DNA of 64,000 nucleotides from Perognathus longimembris pacificus (GCF_023159225.1 NC_063169.1:55019934-55083933), one strand, 5' to 3'; counted from the first letter of the stretch, positions 24,202-36,702 are shown. Numbers and translations are program-made. The notes: generated by a model not told the origin, from the sequence alone.

Positions 24202-24500
24202 TCAGGCATGGTGGCACACGAGACTAATAACAGCTACTATAGAGGAAGAAATGGGAGGACAGTGGTTCAAGGTCAACCTGGGAAAAAAGTTAGCAAGACC
24301 TTGTCATGCCAGAGCTAGGTACCAGAGGCTCATACCTACTGTGTTCAAGGATAGTCCAAGTAGACACCTGAGACCTTTTCTCAACATGTATCTGGGCATG
24401 ATGGCATGCACCTATCATCCTGGCTGCATAGAAGGCTGAAATTGAGAAATGCAAGTTCCCAGACAGCCTGGACAGAAAAATTTGCAAGACTCCATCTCAA
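24202..24500 (+). repeat. Two old 7SL-like (B1) units in tandem
   Basis: First unit begins AGGCATGGTGGCACACG and ends in AGCAAGACCTTGTC; the second begins CTGGGCATGATGGCATGC and ends GCAAGACTCCATCTC. Neither has a Geo half. Confidence 0.6.
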
Positions 24501-24639
24501 AGGAAAGAAGGTGTGTGTGGCAGCAACACACCTGTTTTCTCTGTTACAATGGGAAGCCTAAAATAGGCAGATCATGGACTAGGTGTGTGACCAAGCAGAT
24601 ATCCATATCCTACCTTAAAAATAGCCAGTACAATAAAGG

Positions 24640-24715
24640 GCTGGACACATGGCTCAGCAATAGAATATCTGTCTAGCACGCACAGGAATCCCGAGTTCAA
24701 ACTCTAATACAATCT
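24640..24715 (+). repeat. Old tRNA-derived SINE monomer
   Basis: GGGCTGGACACATGGCTCAG (box A-like) to CCCGAGTTCAAACTC (box B-like), following the tandem B1 units. Confidence 0.55.
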
Positions 24716-24739
24716 ACCCCTCAAAAGGGGGCGGGGGGG

Positions 24740-24960
24740 GGTGGCAAGTCAGATGTGGTAGTGCTTGCCTGTAATCTCAGCTACATAGGAGGCAGGAGGA
24801 TGGGATGGAGGTAGAAGCATTGGGTAGGAAGCCCCATCCAAAAGCACACACCTTATCTGAAAAACAAACTAAAAGCAAAATGCCTTGAGGTATGGCTCAA
24901 CACCTGCATAGCAAACACTAGGCCCTGAGTCCAAACCCTGGAACCATCTTGTAAAGCTAA
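24740..24960 (+). repeat. Old 7SL-plus-tRNA composite SINE
   Basis: Head AGATGTGGTAGTGCTTGCC / CTGTAATCTCAGCTAC, then after about 130 bases TGAGGTATGGCTCAACACC and CCCTGAGTCCAAACCCTGG. It has the architecture of B1-Geo without the typical Geo middle segment. Confidence 0.5.
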
Positions 24961-25802
24961 GCTTGCATACCCACGCACTCCACAGGGACTGTGCACAACA
25001 GCAAGATGTTAGGAACAATGTATTTTGAATTTAGTTTTCCAAGGAGTAATCAAGGAATGCTTAAGTGATATGGAAATACCAACAAGCAAAAGGCATGCTT
25101 TTCTCCTATCTTATGCACACAAGCATACAGTCCACAGGGCTACAATTTAGAAAAGTACCTCTAACTAATCATCAGTTTTACCACAGTAGCTTTTATGTCT
25201 CTATAAAAATGCTGCTTTCCTTCCAATTAAGACACAGGATCTCCATCCAGTCCACAAAGGCAAGAATCTGACTATTCAAAAGTAAAGTAACACAAACTAA
25301 ACATCTCAGTTAATTTTCCCCTGTGGAGAGAGGCAGTACTAGGGCAGAAAGCGCAATGAGAAAGAAATCTAAGGCAGAAGAGATTTGACAGACAGTGCTC
25401 TTCACAGGCTTTCCCTGGGGTGGGCCAACAGGTGCAAAGGAATCCGCCTGAGGGTAGCAGGCTCTTCCACATTGCACTGTGATGAATAGCAAGGCTTACC
25501 TGGATGGCCCTTAGTACTGCTGCAATTTTCAAGGCTTCTGACATACCTGCATGGTCCTAGGTCAGGGGCACCCAGGGAAACACAAGTGGATAAAAGCTTA
25601 GGTGCTCACTGGCACATACTGGATTCATATTCTATCTCAAAGTACCTGGAATGTGCAAAAATGCATGCACGCACACAGGGGGACACTCCACAAACTCCAT
25701 CATATAGTGGGATGGGATTCTACACCACAGGACAGAGTACCTGATACACAGCAAAATGAAATCCCACTGAAAGAAGTTCACTGGAAGCTCTGATCAAAGG
25801 CT
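24961..25802. other. Non-coding unique sequence
   Basis: The 90-codon minus frame at 25272-25544 has no recognised family. Confidence 0.35.
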
Positions 25803-26021
25803 GGGGCTGGGAATATGGCCTAGTGGCAAGCGTGCTTGCCTCGTATACATGAAGCCCTGGGTTCGATTCCTCAGCACCAAAGATATAGAAAAGGCCAGAA
25901 GTGGTGCTGTGGTTCAAGTTGGCAGAGTGCCACTAGCCTTGAGCAAAAAAAGAAGCCAGGGACAGTGCTCGGGTCCTGAGTTCAAGCCCCGGGACTGGCA
26001 AAAAAAAAAAAAAAAAAAAAA
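25803..26021 (+). repeat. IDL-Geo SINE, young type, long A tail
   Basis: GGGGCTGGGAATATGGCCTA start, CTCGTATACATGAAGCC, Geo ending CCCCGGGACTGGC and an uninterrupted ~21-base A tail, which suggests recent insertion. Confidence 0.92.
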
Positions 26022-26040
26022 GGCTGTGACCTTTAGTCAT

Positions 26041-26305
26041 AAAACTAATTAGGGCTGGGGCCCAGTGGCTCACACCCGTAATCCTGGCTACTTAGGAGGC
26101 TGAGGTCTGAGGATTGCAAAACTACCCCAGGCAAGAAAGTCCTTGAGATTCTTATCTCCAGCAAGCTACTAGAAAACCAGAAATTAGTTCAAAGTGGTAG
26201 GGCCCTAGCCTGGAGCAAAAAAGCTCAGGGGACAGTGCCCAGGATCTGAGTTCAAGCCCCAAGACTCACCCTTTCTTCCCCCCACCCCCCAAAAAACTAA
26301 TTAGG
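26041..26305 (+). repeat. B1-Geo SINE with 13-bp target duplication
   Basis: AAAACTAATTAGG at 26041-26053 and 26293-26305 brackets a full dimer. The Geo half has lost box A (GAAATTAGTTCAAAGTGG) and ends in a C-rich tail. Confidence 0.9.
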
Positions 26306-26521
26306 TCAGAACTGACAATACTGGTTTAAAAAAACAAGAGGGGATAATAAGAATATATGTAGACATACAGAAGAGGTAAGCTAGTTCTTAAAACTTTTTG
26401 TGTGCATACACACATAACAATGTATGGATTCATTCCAATGCTAAGAGTATATTACTCCAAATACAGCAAAACTTTTGGAAGTTAAGCTAACAAAAAGAAA
26501 ATATTTACACCATAATTCCGG

Positions 26522-26658
26522 TATATAAGATCCCCCTCCTGGAGAAAGATGATGATGGAAAAAGTGACATTGATCAAGATGCATTGCATTCATAACCTGA
26601 CTTGTAGAATTTAAGCCCTTTTGTACACCTACTTAATTTTTAAAATAACAATAATAAA
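26522..26658 (+). repeat. L1-type 3' end fragment, second kind
   Basis: GATCAAGATGCATTGCATTC then TTTAAGCCCTTTTGTACACC and a TAAAATAACAATAATAAAAG tail. It shares the TGTACA..AATAA(A) ending with the 10.3 kb element but differs upstream. Confidence 0.4.
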
Positions 26659-28164
26659 AGATCCTCCCCATTTGATATAAGCATTTATTACAGAGAAAGC
26701 TATCTCAATTTTCTTAGAAACTAGAGGAACAATGTACTAATAGGGTTTTTGTCTAAACCTTTATTAGTGAAGAGTTGGAACATAACTGCCCAGATTTCCC
26801 AAGTGAGACCACATAATCTTTTCAGGTTACAATGATATAAGAGCAGAGAGCAACTGAATAAAGCAGCACATGCCCAGAGTCTAGGATGTAGCCAAGGTCT
26901 GATGAGCCAACAGAATGTGAATGAGAAGATCTGCCTTCTCCAGTTTTACAAAGCAGGAAGAGCAAAAAAACGGACACTGGTCACCTCAAAATTTCCTTGT
27001 AAATACAACTGGGATCATTGGGGCAGAACAACATGCAGGCATCGGTTTGGGAAGCTAGCCAGGAAAACACATGCTCATAGCAACAAAATCAAGTAGCAAC
27101 TACAATCACCCACTAGGGCAAATTCACCAACTGTCTCCTGAATGCTTTGGGAAAGAATCCTCCACCAATCAAGACAAAAGCAATGCACACCTGTGTCCAG
27201 GTTTATCTCAGAATACAATACAGAAACACCACAAACCCAGTTTCTCCTTTAGCGAGAATGTTTCTAATTTCAAAGCAAAAGAAACTCAGAGAAAAGAGGG
27301 AACTGCAGCAACAACTTTGTTATTCTTTCTTTTTCAAGTTGATGGAAAAGACTAAATAAAATTCAAGTGATATAATTTCTTGAAATCGCAACTCTTTGTG
27401 GCTTTCAAGTTTTCCTCAAAGAAAGATAAAAGATACACAGAACTCAAACCTGCCTTTTCATTTGGTCTTCTAGAATTATTTTAACCAGTGACTACATGAA
27501 CCTTTATTATTGTTCCATGTTTTTTTGTCCAACAATGTAGAGACCTTTTATGAAACTGCATCTTAAAAATGTGTACTATGAAATACTTGAAGTGTGCAAT
27601 CAGTCACACAAGTACTATTATTCAGACCTATGGCCAATTCCCAGAGATGACCATTACTTCATTGTTTGGGGGATGGGATCAAAGTCTCTCCACATCCAGT
27701 AGGGAGCCTCATTATCTCTTCCCACTGTATGGCTTACTCACTCCTCTTCCCTCCAGTTTATTGCCACCTTCCTCCTATATCTTCTAGGCATTACTGCTCC
27801 CAACACAGTCTTCTTCAAACAAGATGGCATGAAAATGGCAGGGTAGAGTTCTTCCGCATTCCACCAACCCTAATGAGTGCCTTCTCTGGGAAAAGTCTTT
27901 GGGTCAGGCCACTCCAGGTAACCCACGTTTAAGTCATTTCACAAAGCATCTGGAGAGGTCCTCACCTCAGCTTGGCTTTTTTCTCAAAGTGTTGTTTTAT
28001 GCCAAATACAGGGAGCAAGAGCTCCCTGTCATGGGAAACATAGCCTCAAAGAGCTGAAAATATACAAGTACGAAACATGTACCCAGTATAGAGTATTTCC
28101 CTGGAAACCAAGGTCATGGAGTATATGACCCCCCAATATTCAGGTACATGTCATTTCTCTGCTT
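26659..28164. other. Non-coding unique sequence
   Basis: No exon signals. The plus-strand frames at 27071-27355 and 27666-27932 lack any family match. Confidence 0.35.
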
Positions 28165-28366
28165 GGGGGTTGGAAACGTAGCTTAGTGGTAGCGTGCTTG
28201 CCTAGCATGCACGAAGCTCTGGGTTCAATTCCTCAGTACCACATAAGCAGAAAAGGCCAGAAGTGTCGCTGTGGCTCAAGAGGTAAGAGTGCTAGCCTTG
28301 AGCAAAAAGAAGCCAGGGACAGTGCTCAGTCCAAGTCCTAAGACTGGCAAAAAGAAAAGAAAAGAA
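28165..28366 (+). repeat. IDL-Geo SINE, older IDL with young Geo features
   Basis: IDL has GTAGCTTAGTGGTAG and TAGCATGCACGAAG; Geo has AAGAAGCCAGGGACAGTGCT and lacks about 12 bases after CTCAG. Tail (AAAAG)n. Confidence 0.9.
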
Positions 28367-28379
28367 AGCTTGGTTTTCA

Positions 28380-28560
28380 GGGTTGGGAATGTGGCTTAGC
28401 AGTAGAGTGCTTGCCTAGCATGCATGAAGCCCTGGATTCGATTCCTCAGCACTATAACAGAAAAAAACAGAAGTAGCGCTGTGGAAGTGGTAGAGTGCTA
28501 TCCTTGAGCAAAAAGAAGCCAGGGACAGTGCTCAGGCCCTGAGTTCAAGCCCCAGGACTG
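28380..28560 (+). repeat. IDL-Geo SINE, second in tandem
   Basis: Same orientation as the previous copy, 14 bases downstream of its tail. Box A of Geo is damaged (GCTGTGGAAGTGG). Its tail has become the GGAA expansion. Confidence 0.9.
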
Positions 28561-28666
28561 GGAAAGAAGGAAGGAAGGAAGGAAGGAAGGAAGGAAGGAA
28601 GGAAGGAAGGAAGGAAGGAAGGAAGGAAGGAAGGAAGGAAGGAAGGAAGGAAGGAAGGAAGGAAGG
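28561..28666 (+). repeat. (GGAA)n microsatellite grown from a SINE tail
   Basis: About 25 near-perfect GGAA units starting at the end of Geo. GGAA arrays can bind ETS-type factors. Long Pro-Ser-Phe-Leu frames on the minus strand are artefacts. Confidence 0.95.
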
Positions 28667-28680
28667 GGAAAGAAAAGACA

Positions 28681-28702
28681 AGCAAGCAAGCAAGCAAGCA
28701 AG
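28681..28702 (+). repeat. (AAGC)n short tandem repeat
   Basis: Five to six AGCA units after a short A/G-rich spacer. Confidence 0.85.
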
Positions 28703-29089
28703 CTTGGTTCTCTGTCTGGACATTTGGAATTTTTTTCCTGCCCAGTTTTCGGTTCTCTATAATGATCTGACCTTTTCTTGCTTATCAAATCAATTATTAG
28801 TTTCAATGAACACATAGCATAACTAGACAATATCTATTAAACAAATTAATACGATATCTATTAAACAAATTAATACATGTAAAGTATTATTAATCGTGTC
28901 TAATACTAGCTATTGCTGGATGGGATGGTTCAGCTAAGACTTTCAATTTAGCATTTTGTTCATTTCAGGATTTAACATAAATGCAGTATTAAAATCCTTG
29001 GAGAATTAGGTAAAGAAGTGCTGTCTTTCTCTTGAGCTGCCTAGGCTATATACAGCCATTCCCAAAACACCTTTTTTGGGGGAGGGGGG

Positions 29090-29316
29090 AGTAGATCATG
29101 GGGCTTAAACTTTGGGCCTAGGAGCTATCCCTGAGCTCTTTTAAAAAGCTCAAGGTTAACCACTTTGAGCTCAACTTCACGTCCAGGTTTTTGGGTGGTT
29201 AATTGGAGATAAGAGTCTCATGGACTTTTCTGCCCGGGCTGGTTTTGAACCACAATCCTCAGATTTCAGCCTCCTGAGTAGCCAGGATTACAGATGTGAA
29301 CCATCAGTGCCTGGCT
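29090..29316 (-). repeat. B1-Geo SINE
   Basis: Minus strand, both halves; good head (GTAGCCAGGATTACAG), eroded Geo. Confidence 0.85.
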
Positions 29317-31150
29317 TAAAAACATTTGCTTTTATACTGGAAAATCTACAGAATAGTATACACCATGCTAGTGAGAAGATATGTTCTCCAACTTAATGGA
29401 CTGGCAATAGTTAGTGGCCTGTAGTATTAAATATAAACATCCAATTCATAAACTAGCATCATAAAAACACATACACTGCTCATTCAACAAGTTGTGCCTA
29501 CTACCAATCCATTTGGTAAATAGGCATTATCTCATTTTACAGAAATGAAAATAGAGCTGAAAGAGACTGCGCAACTTGTTCAGTTCACACAAATAGTGAC
29601 AGAAACAAAACACAAGAGGTCCTGACCAGCTCTTTGCATCATCATTCATTCATCCAGGCTTGAGGAAATACCAATAACCAAAATACAAATCCCTCTTTGT
29701 CTTCCACGTTAAATTCTACTTAAAAGATACAGATTGATCTTAACATAAATGCATAAAATATAGAATATATTAGATGGTGGTTAAGTGCTTTGGAGAAAAG
29801 AAGAGCTAGAGAATATAAAAACCAAATTAAGGGTAAGATGTACAGCTAAGTGTGATCACTAGGATGCCTGTGGAATAAAGATCTGAGGAGGTGAAGGGAG
29901 GAAGGTGGCAGAGATGATTTGGAGAGAAGATTGGCTCAAGGGACATGGCATGGTAGAAAGCAGGAAGATACCTGTGCCCCTTTCCAGAAGAGGAGGAGAG
30001 CTGGGTAACCGGCAGGGAGGCATATTACACAGGTTTTAGAGAATACTGTCTAAGAAGGAAAACCACTGAACTCCAAGCACTGATTCACATTTGATGTTCA
30101 AGAAGATCAGAGATGTGGGGAGCCGCCATTTATCTGGTGGCAGGAAAGGCACAAAAGTGAGAGCAGGGGAAAAAGCGTTAAGAAAGGACTATAGCACCTG
30201 AGTGCCAGTTCTTTGCCTCTATAATCCCAGCTACTCAGGAGGCTGAGATCAGGAGTTCCTGGCAGCCCAGTGAGGGGAAGGAGGGAAGGGAGAATGGGAA
30301 TGGAGGAAGTGCAGCAATGACTCTTTACCAGACTCAGTATCACCCATCCTACAGCTAATCTCTGCTCACTAAAGTCAACTTTAGTCACTGGGCAAAACCA
30401 CAGCATAACATTTCTACAAGGTGTCTGATGCACACACAACTTGAGTACAGCAACAGTAAACAGCAGGCTGACACCAAAATTGTGCTCCTTAAAGTGAATC
30501 CTCTCTTTTGCTCCAGTGGGGGGAAAATCAGATACCAACCACACAGTGCTATATAGGCAGTCCACCATTCAACCACATTCAGATAGAAGTTAGCACATCA
30601 ACCCCAGCAAATGGCACCATCAGCCTGATGAGTTATGATGTCATCATAGCAACCATTTAACCAGCACATAGACCCACAAAATCTAAGTGTGGCTGGATCT
30701 CTGTCCTAAAGAGTTCACAATCAAGTTCACCACACACACACATAAGCAAATACGTATAATCCAGTGTATGTTACACGCAGTTACTGAGGGATGAAGAAAG
30801 TAGAGAAACAACAGAAAAGGAAGGAATCTGCTCTGCTCTGAGGGATTAAGGAAGACATCCCGGAGATTTAAAGTGAGTTTGGAAGGTTAAGTAGGAAGTT
30901 GCCAGGCAAAGGAGGGGGCTGGAGCATGCTGGCACGGGGAGGAAATGGACAATACAAGTTCCTGGCACTGTGAAAGACTAATAAGTTTACATGCTATGTG
31001 TAATCCTGCAGTTAAAAGGATTACAGCATAGACTGGAGGAGCTCCAAGAGGTAGGTAACTCAATTGTATTTGCATTTTAGAAAGATCATTCTTGTAAAGA
31101 GACTCAAGGATAGATCAACGTGGGACTAGACTGGGGAAGTATGAGAGGAT
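29317..31150. other. Non-coding mostly unique sequence
   Basis: Only a 75-base B1 fragment (30198-30272, TATAATCCCAGCTACTCAGG) is recognised. The 153-codon minus frame at 30107-30568 partly overlaps it and is not a known protein. Confidence 0.4.
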
Positions 31151-31358
31151 AGCCAGGCAACGGTGGCTAACACAAGTAATCCTCCTATTCATAAGGCTGA
31201 GATCTGAGAACTGTGGTTCAAAGCCAGGCCAGGCAGGAAAATCATCTCCAATTAACCAGCAAAAAGCCAGAAGTGAAAGTATAGTGCAAGTGGTTACAGT
31301 GCAAGCTCTGAGCAAAATAAGCTAAGCAAGAACACAAGGCCTTGAGTTCAAGCTCTAG
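31151..31358 (+). repeat. B1-Geo SINE
   Basis: Head AGCCAGGCAACGGTGGCTAA; Geo lacks its box A region (GAAGTGAAAGTATAGTGC). It ends AGTTCAAGCTCTAGGG and passes directly into the purine array. Confidence 0.82.
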
Positions 31359-31560
31359 GGAGGGAGGGAGGAGGGAGAAGGGAGGGAGGGAGGGAGGGAG
31401 GGAGGGAGGGAGGAAGGAAGGAAGGAAGGAAGGAAGGAAGGAAGGAAGGAAGGAAGGAAGGAAGGAAGGAAGGAAGGAAGGAAGGAGAGAGAGAGAGAAG
31501 AGAAACAGAGAGGTTGGGAGGGATGGAGAAAGGTAGGCAGGGAGGGATGGAGGGAGGGGA
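31359..31560 (+). repeat. (GGGA)n / (GGAA)n purine array
   Basis: About ten GGGA units, then about 16 GGAA units, then GAGAGA and degenerate GGGA. Some 200 bases of almost pure purine; triplex formation is possible. Confidence 0.95.
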
Positions 31561-31929
31561 ACAAATGCAGAGGACTCTGAAGATGCATAGGTGGGTACAA
31601 ACATAGCAGGCCACTAGAGTGAGCAGGAGTATTCAACAGAAAATAGTGTTTTTAAAAAAAACCAAATCTGATTTTTAAAATATTATAGTTGAAACAGAAA
31701 AACACTGAAATTATAAAAAAAAAAAACTGGAAATATAATGCATTCCATAACTGCAAGGGACAGCATAATGAACCCTAAATAAATATGCAGGGTCTTTGAA
31801 GATTATTTTTAGAAATAACTATGTGTAAAGAAGTTTACAGAAAAGTTTTCCTAACCACATAATGGCATTTCAAGGGGAAAAGGACACAGGCTGCTCACTT
31901 CCGATGTATGCCACGGCAAGAAGTTACTT

Positions 31930-32137
31930 TTGTTTTCAGGGCATCTTATACTTGTTCTGCTTGCTTGTTCAGTTGGTGTGCTGTCACTTGAGTCATACTT
32001 CCAGGAAGGCTTTTAGCTAGTTATTTTGGAGACAAGTCTTGAGGACTTTCCTGATTAGCCTGGTTTCTGACCTTGATTGTCTAGAACTCAACTTCCCAAG
32101 TACTTGGGATTATAGGTGGGAGCCACTGGAGTCTAGT
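31930..32137 (-). repeat. Diverged B1-Geo SINE
   Basis: Minus strand. The head is recognisable by GGGATTATAGGTGGGAGCC; Geo keeps only CACTTGAGTCATAC-like traces. Confidence 0.65.
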
Positions 32138-33453
32138 AACAAGTTACTCCTTTAAATGCTTTCCTTTCAGATGTTTCTAGTAATTCCACTAGGCATCGAA
32201 TTCTCTAAACAAGTCAAAAAAACTTTTTAAAATAAAGAAATGATATCAAAAAAGATATCTTTTCAGTAAAGCCTTACAACCTAATTACCAAAAATGGGCC
32301 TTTCTACAATAAATAAGGCAGAGAGGTAGCTAGAGACTGCTGACGAGAAAAATGAAACAATCCCAGGTCAACAAAGGGCAATCTCATTGGAGCAGATCAA
32401 ATATGAAGTGGCACTTGCTGTTTGTCCCTTCCACAGATGTCAGCTCCTGTAGGAAGCTGACAAGGGAACTAATGCCACATCTGCTGCATAAGAGTATGCG
32501 TCTTACCTCTTCTGCTAGGACAAAACTCATTTTGCTATTTTTTTTTTCAACATAAAGTGAGCTTCTCAATAAACAAAACTTATTTAGTAACCATCACAAA
32601 TTTGGAATCCTACTTTAACAATATTTACCAAGGCTCTTTTGGTTTCTATAAGGATCATAAACTGTACTTCAGTCCCATAATTTTAAAGATTTTACTATTA
32701 AAATACAAATAATAAAGCACGGTTGTTTACACAGAAACACAAGAGCCTCAACTTGCTATCTGTAGACTTCAAGCCTTTTCTCTCCATTATAATACCTGGA
32801 GTCATTCTTAATCTCATGTAATTGTGAATATGTATCCTGTTTTCTGCAAGGGTTGAAATTGCTTTACATATAGCCAACTCAAGAACTGATTATCTGCTCT
32901 TATGTGTTTTTCATGGTCCATTATATCTACTAAACTAAGGTCATCCTCTGGCCCCCTTTCGGGAGAGAGGGGAGCAGTGCATGAGGATGAAACCCAGGGC
33001 CTGCCTGCACACTAATGCACACTGAACGTGTACTCTGCCTCAGAGCACCAGCCTCAATTGTCTTGGGCCACTTTTGAACTTACTAGGAAGGACAGTAGAT
33101 ACTGAAATCCAAATGACTCAAATTTGGTAATGCTGCTAAGCCCAAATGGGAAAATCCAGAGGAGAGAATGAAGATACTGTTTAAAACCAGGCTTCGCATG
33201 TCCATAACTGTGCATCTGTGACCTGCCAATGTGTGACCTGCCATCATCAATCACAGCGCTGATGTGCTAAATGCGGAGCAGGGAGGAAAACAACAAACAT
33301 GTTCTGCTCAATGAGCATGCACCCCACTACTTACTACCCCACCTCCTTAGGCTTTTACTTGAGCAAGCAAGAATGGGAAGCACAGAACCAATACTGCTAG
33401 CCATTTGTTTCCCCCAGAACCTTCTACAGAGCTGGTAAGGAAGCATTTGCTCA
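32138..33453. other. Non-coding unique sequence
   Basis: About 32965-33055 may hold a worn tRNA-type SINE on the minus strand (GATGAAACCCAGGGCCTG). Otherwise nothing recognised. Confidence 0.35.
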
Positions 33454-33693
33454 GCTGGGTGCCAGTGGCTCATGCCTATAATCCAAGCTACTGGGGAGAC
33501 TGAGATCTGAGAATGGTGATTCAAAGCCAGCCTAGGGCAGCAAAGTCCACAAGACTCTTATCTCCAATTAACCACCAGAAAACCAGATGTGGCACTGCGA
33601 CTCAAAGTGGTAGAGCGCCAGCCTGCTTAAGCAGAAAAGCTCGGATAGTACCACGCCTTGAGTTCAAGTTTAAAAAAGGCGGGGGGGGGGGGG
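33454..33693 (+). repeat. B1-Geo SINE ending in a G run
   Basis: Full head with CTTATCTCCAATTAACC linker; Geo ends GAGTTCAAGTTTAAAAAAGG followed by 13 G. Confidence 0.87.
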
Positions 33694-34130
33694 AGATGAT
33701 TGCTTATTTTGTAATGTTCACATTAACACTAGCAGCTGGAAGACCACAGAACACATGAAAATATTCCAGCCAGACCATCTCCTTGCCACACATTACACTC
33801 TTCACACTTAACCTTCATTTCCCTCCTTGCATGGCTCAGCTACTTCTCCATTAGAAGCATAAAGCCTGTGTGTCTTTATATTCTGCGTACAGTACTTAGG
33901 AAGACTTCCTGTCTCTCGGCTCCACATGAGAAGATCTGCAGTCTCATCTACAATCCTCCCTCCCTCTTTTTAACTATGCAGGCATCTGATGAAAGCAATC
34001 ACTCAGGAGTCGTTGAATCTCATACTTAAGAAGACACAGCCTTGGATTTATGATTAGGTTCAAACATCATCCACCATTGCAGTGGGTCACATTACATGGA
34101 ATCTAAGAATGGTCATTGGTGTGTAGGCAA

Positions 34131-34232
34131 GGTTTATTTTTGAGACAGGGTCTTGTTAGGTAGCCTAGGCTGTCCTCACATTCAGAATCCTCCAGCGTCC
34201 CAAGTGCAGGGATTACAGGTATAGGCAACAGC
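34131..34232 (-). repeat. B1 monomer, classical form
   Basis: TTTTTGAGACAGGGTCTTG to GGGATTACAGGTATAGGC on the plus strand is the reverse complement of a standard rodent B1. Confidence 0.75.
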
Positions 34233-34484
34233 AGGGTCTACATACATCACCATGCCCCATAATGGCCTCATCCTTAGTAGAAAGCTTTGAAGGATGTCTT
34301 TCAAAAAAAAGTTTTTACACTCTTTTAGAACTGATCTTTGCCCTTAACTCAACTCATTCTTACTTTCCTATGTGCAAATAGTAATACAAGAGAGTTTTAA
34401 GACTTAGGCTGTGCTGGAACAAAAGCCTAAGCACTTAGAGGTGATTGCTTTGGAGATAGCAACACTTTTGGTAACTTGTATTTT

Positions 34485-34800
34485 TCCTTTTGGGGGGCAG
34501 TACTGTTTACATTCTGGGCATCAAGCTTGTTAGGCAAGTAATTTACCACTTGAGCCACGAATGCCCCCACCCATTCTAGATTTCCTTATTTTATTTTAGA
34601 TAGGAGGATAAGGCTGGACAGGTAAGACACTATCTACGTCTCCCTCACAGCTGGGAATACAGACGTGGACCACATACATGGTTTAGTTGTTGAGATACAG
34701 GGAAGGGTTTTGCTAACTTTTTGCCCAGCCTGGCACTGAACCACTATCTTCCCAATCTCAACATCCTGAGTATCTGAGATAGTAGGTTTGAGGAACTACT
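34485..34800 (-). repeat. Old composite SINE (7SL plus tRNA half)
   Basis: Minus strand: a 7SL-like head at about 34690-34790, then after a spacer a tRNA-like half with TCGTGGCTCAAGTGGTAAAT and TTACTTGCCTAACAAGC. The tRNA half resembles Geo but lacks its middle segment. Confidence 0.5.
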
Positions 34801-35824
34801 ATTCTGGTAACATTTTAAATACACTCAAAAAATAGTAGTATCAGAATGATGCCTATAACCCAAGCTGGAGTTTAAACTTCTTTGAGTTTCCTAAGAAAAA
34901 AACCTTCAGGACTTTTTTCTTTTGATCTGCTGCTGGTGTAAACCAAGGTCACTTCCACTTTTCTCCCAGGGAAAGAATTATGTGGAATAAATGCCAATTG
35001 TCACAACACGTCTCTGAAACAGAGTATGTCCAAGATGGGAGGCCGTCCTCTTTTGTAAGTCAAGTGTGAAAGCCAACTCTAATACTGTGGGTTCTGATAT
35101 ATAGGCAAGTTGTGAAGGATCCTCCCAAACTCCATGTCAAGGTATATAATTTATACACTGTGTTACCCCTCCACTTACCCTCATTAGGCTACTGCAACCC
35201 TACTGCACTATCTTTTGTATTCGTGCATAAACAAGCCCTCCCTCCCTTTACAAGTTTCCCCAGTCCTTTACAAGGACTTCTTTATTTTCCACAACTCAAG
35301 TGTACAGTACTTGCTTCATTTCCCAACTCCAACCAGTGCATGCAAATTCACAGTACCTTTCCATTTAATGTTAATTTAGATGAGCCATCTACAAAGGAAG
35401 GTGAAAGGGCACATAATCTCATATGTACACAGTCTTCAACAGGAACTTGACAGTGGTTAATTTAAAGCAGAGCAAGACTTAAGAAGCCACCTTTGGCAAA
35501 GGCCGAGGGAATCAAAACTCCACCCTTGTGGAACCACAGCACACTGCACCCACCCTACAAACATTTTTGCTTCAAACACTGCAACCCAACCATTTACCAA
35601 AACCACAGCTCATTCCTGATTTAGAAAAGTAAAGTTCATGGACTTACTAAACTACAAGGCACTGGCCAAAAAGCACAAACGCCACTTCTAATGCTTGGCA
35701 ATCATGTAGGGTCTGAACTAAAAGGAGGCATTTCAAGCACTGTATCACCACCTTCTTGAGCTAATAAACCTACATCTTCACAGAGCACTCCTGTACTACA
35801 GTTTAATAGTCAAGTACAAATAGC

Positions 35825-35856
<32 letters not shown>

Positions 35857-36620
35857 GAAGAAGGGATACCTTGAATCCTCAGTCTGCACAGAATAATTAT
35901 GGTCCCCAAAAGCACACAGTCAGTTTAGCAGATTCTCTTTCATTTCAGCAGTTTTGATTCCCAAAAGAGGAGAATGAGTGGGGTCTCTAGGCCAAGAGGA
36001 ATGAGATAAGGAAGAACAATTGCTGCACTGGGCTCCTTTGTAATTCTTAAACAGTGCTTTCCCTACCAGGCAGGGGAGAAACCATTTTAGAGCTTAACAA
36101 TTCAGACCCCCACAGAAAACATTCTGAGAGGAAGAACTAAGAAATTCTACCGACAAAACAGAGAGTGCTAAGAAATACTGAAGTATTTCCCTCTCTCCCA
36201 GCACAACTGGTGTTTTTCCTTCCCTTTGAAGGACACAAAATATGCCAATCCTGAGAACAGAGAAGGACCCTGGGAGGAATCCAAAAACACTTTTTGGCCA
36301 AAGTATCAAAGGTAAGCCCTTCCTTGTGTGACTATTTCCCTCAAGGCCCCATACTAACACCTGTCTAATCAGTCAAGCAACTTACTCTCTCAGAGGAAAC
36401 ATACAGAAGGGATTCAATCTCAAATATGGTCTCAGAAAAAGCTCCCTGTCCCATCAGCAGAGTCCCAGCTGAACTTTATACAACTCACAGGAGTTGGAAG
36501 GAAGGGAGGAAAGGTAGGAGAGAGGGAGGCAGGCAGAGTGCTTGCTGAGGGCAAGTAACAGCTACTTAAACCCTTTTGGAAGCAACACAATCTCACAATC
36601 AATCTACATGGAGGGGCATT
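34801..36620. other. Non-coding unique sequence, start of the presumed NHSL1 intron
   Basis: Repeat-poor apart from a (CA)n run at 35826-35853. Repeat-poor sequence near a promoter often holds regulatory DNA, but I see no decisive motif. Confidence 0.35.
35826..35853 (+). repeat. (CA)n microsatellite
   Basis: About 14 uninterrupted CA units in unique sequence. Confidence 0.95.
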
Positions 36621-36677
36621 TTTATTTTAGCCATTTAAGCAAATGAACGATGCTGACTTCCAATACAAATACGGACA

Positions 36678-36702
36678 CCCCCCCCCCCCACACACACACA
36701 CA
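36678..36702 (+). repeat. C12 run followed by (CA)n
   Basis: Twelve C then ACACACACACACA, about 125 bases inside the presumed intron. Confidence 0.9.

Noticed and set aside
28498..28830. Pro-Ser-Phe-Leu repeat protein
   Set aside because: Translation of the reverse complement of the GGAA array; the same applies at 31242-31636.
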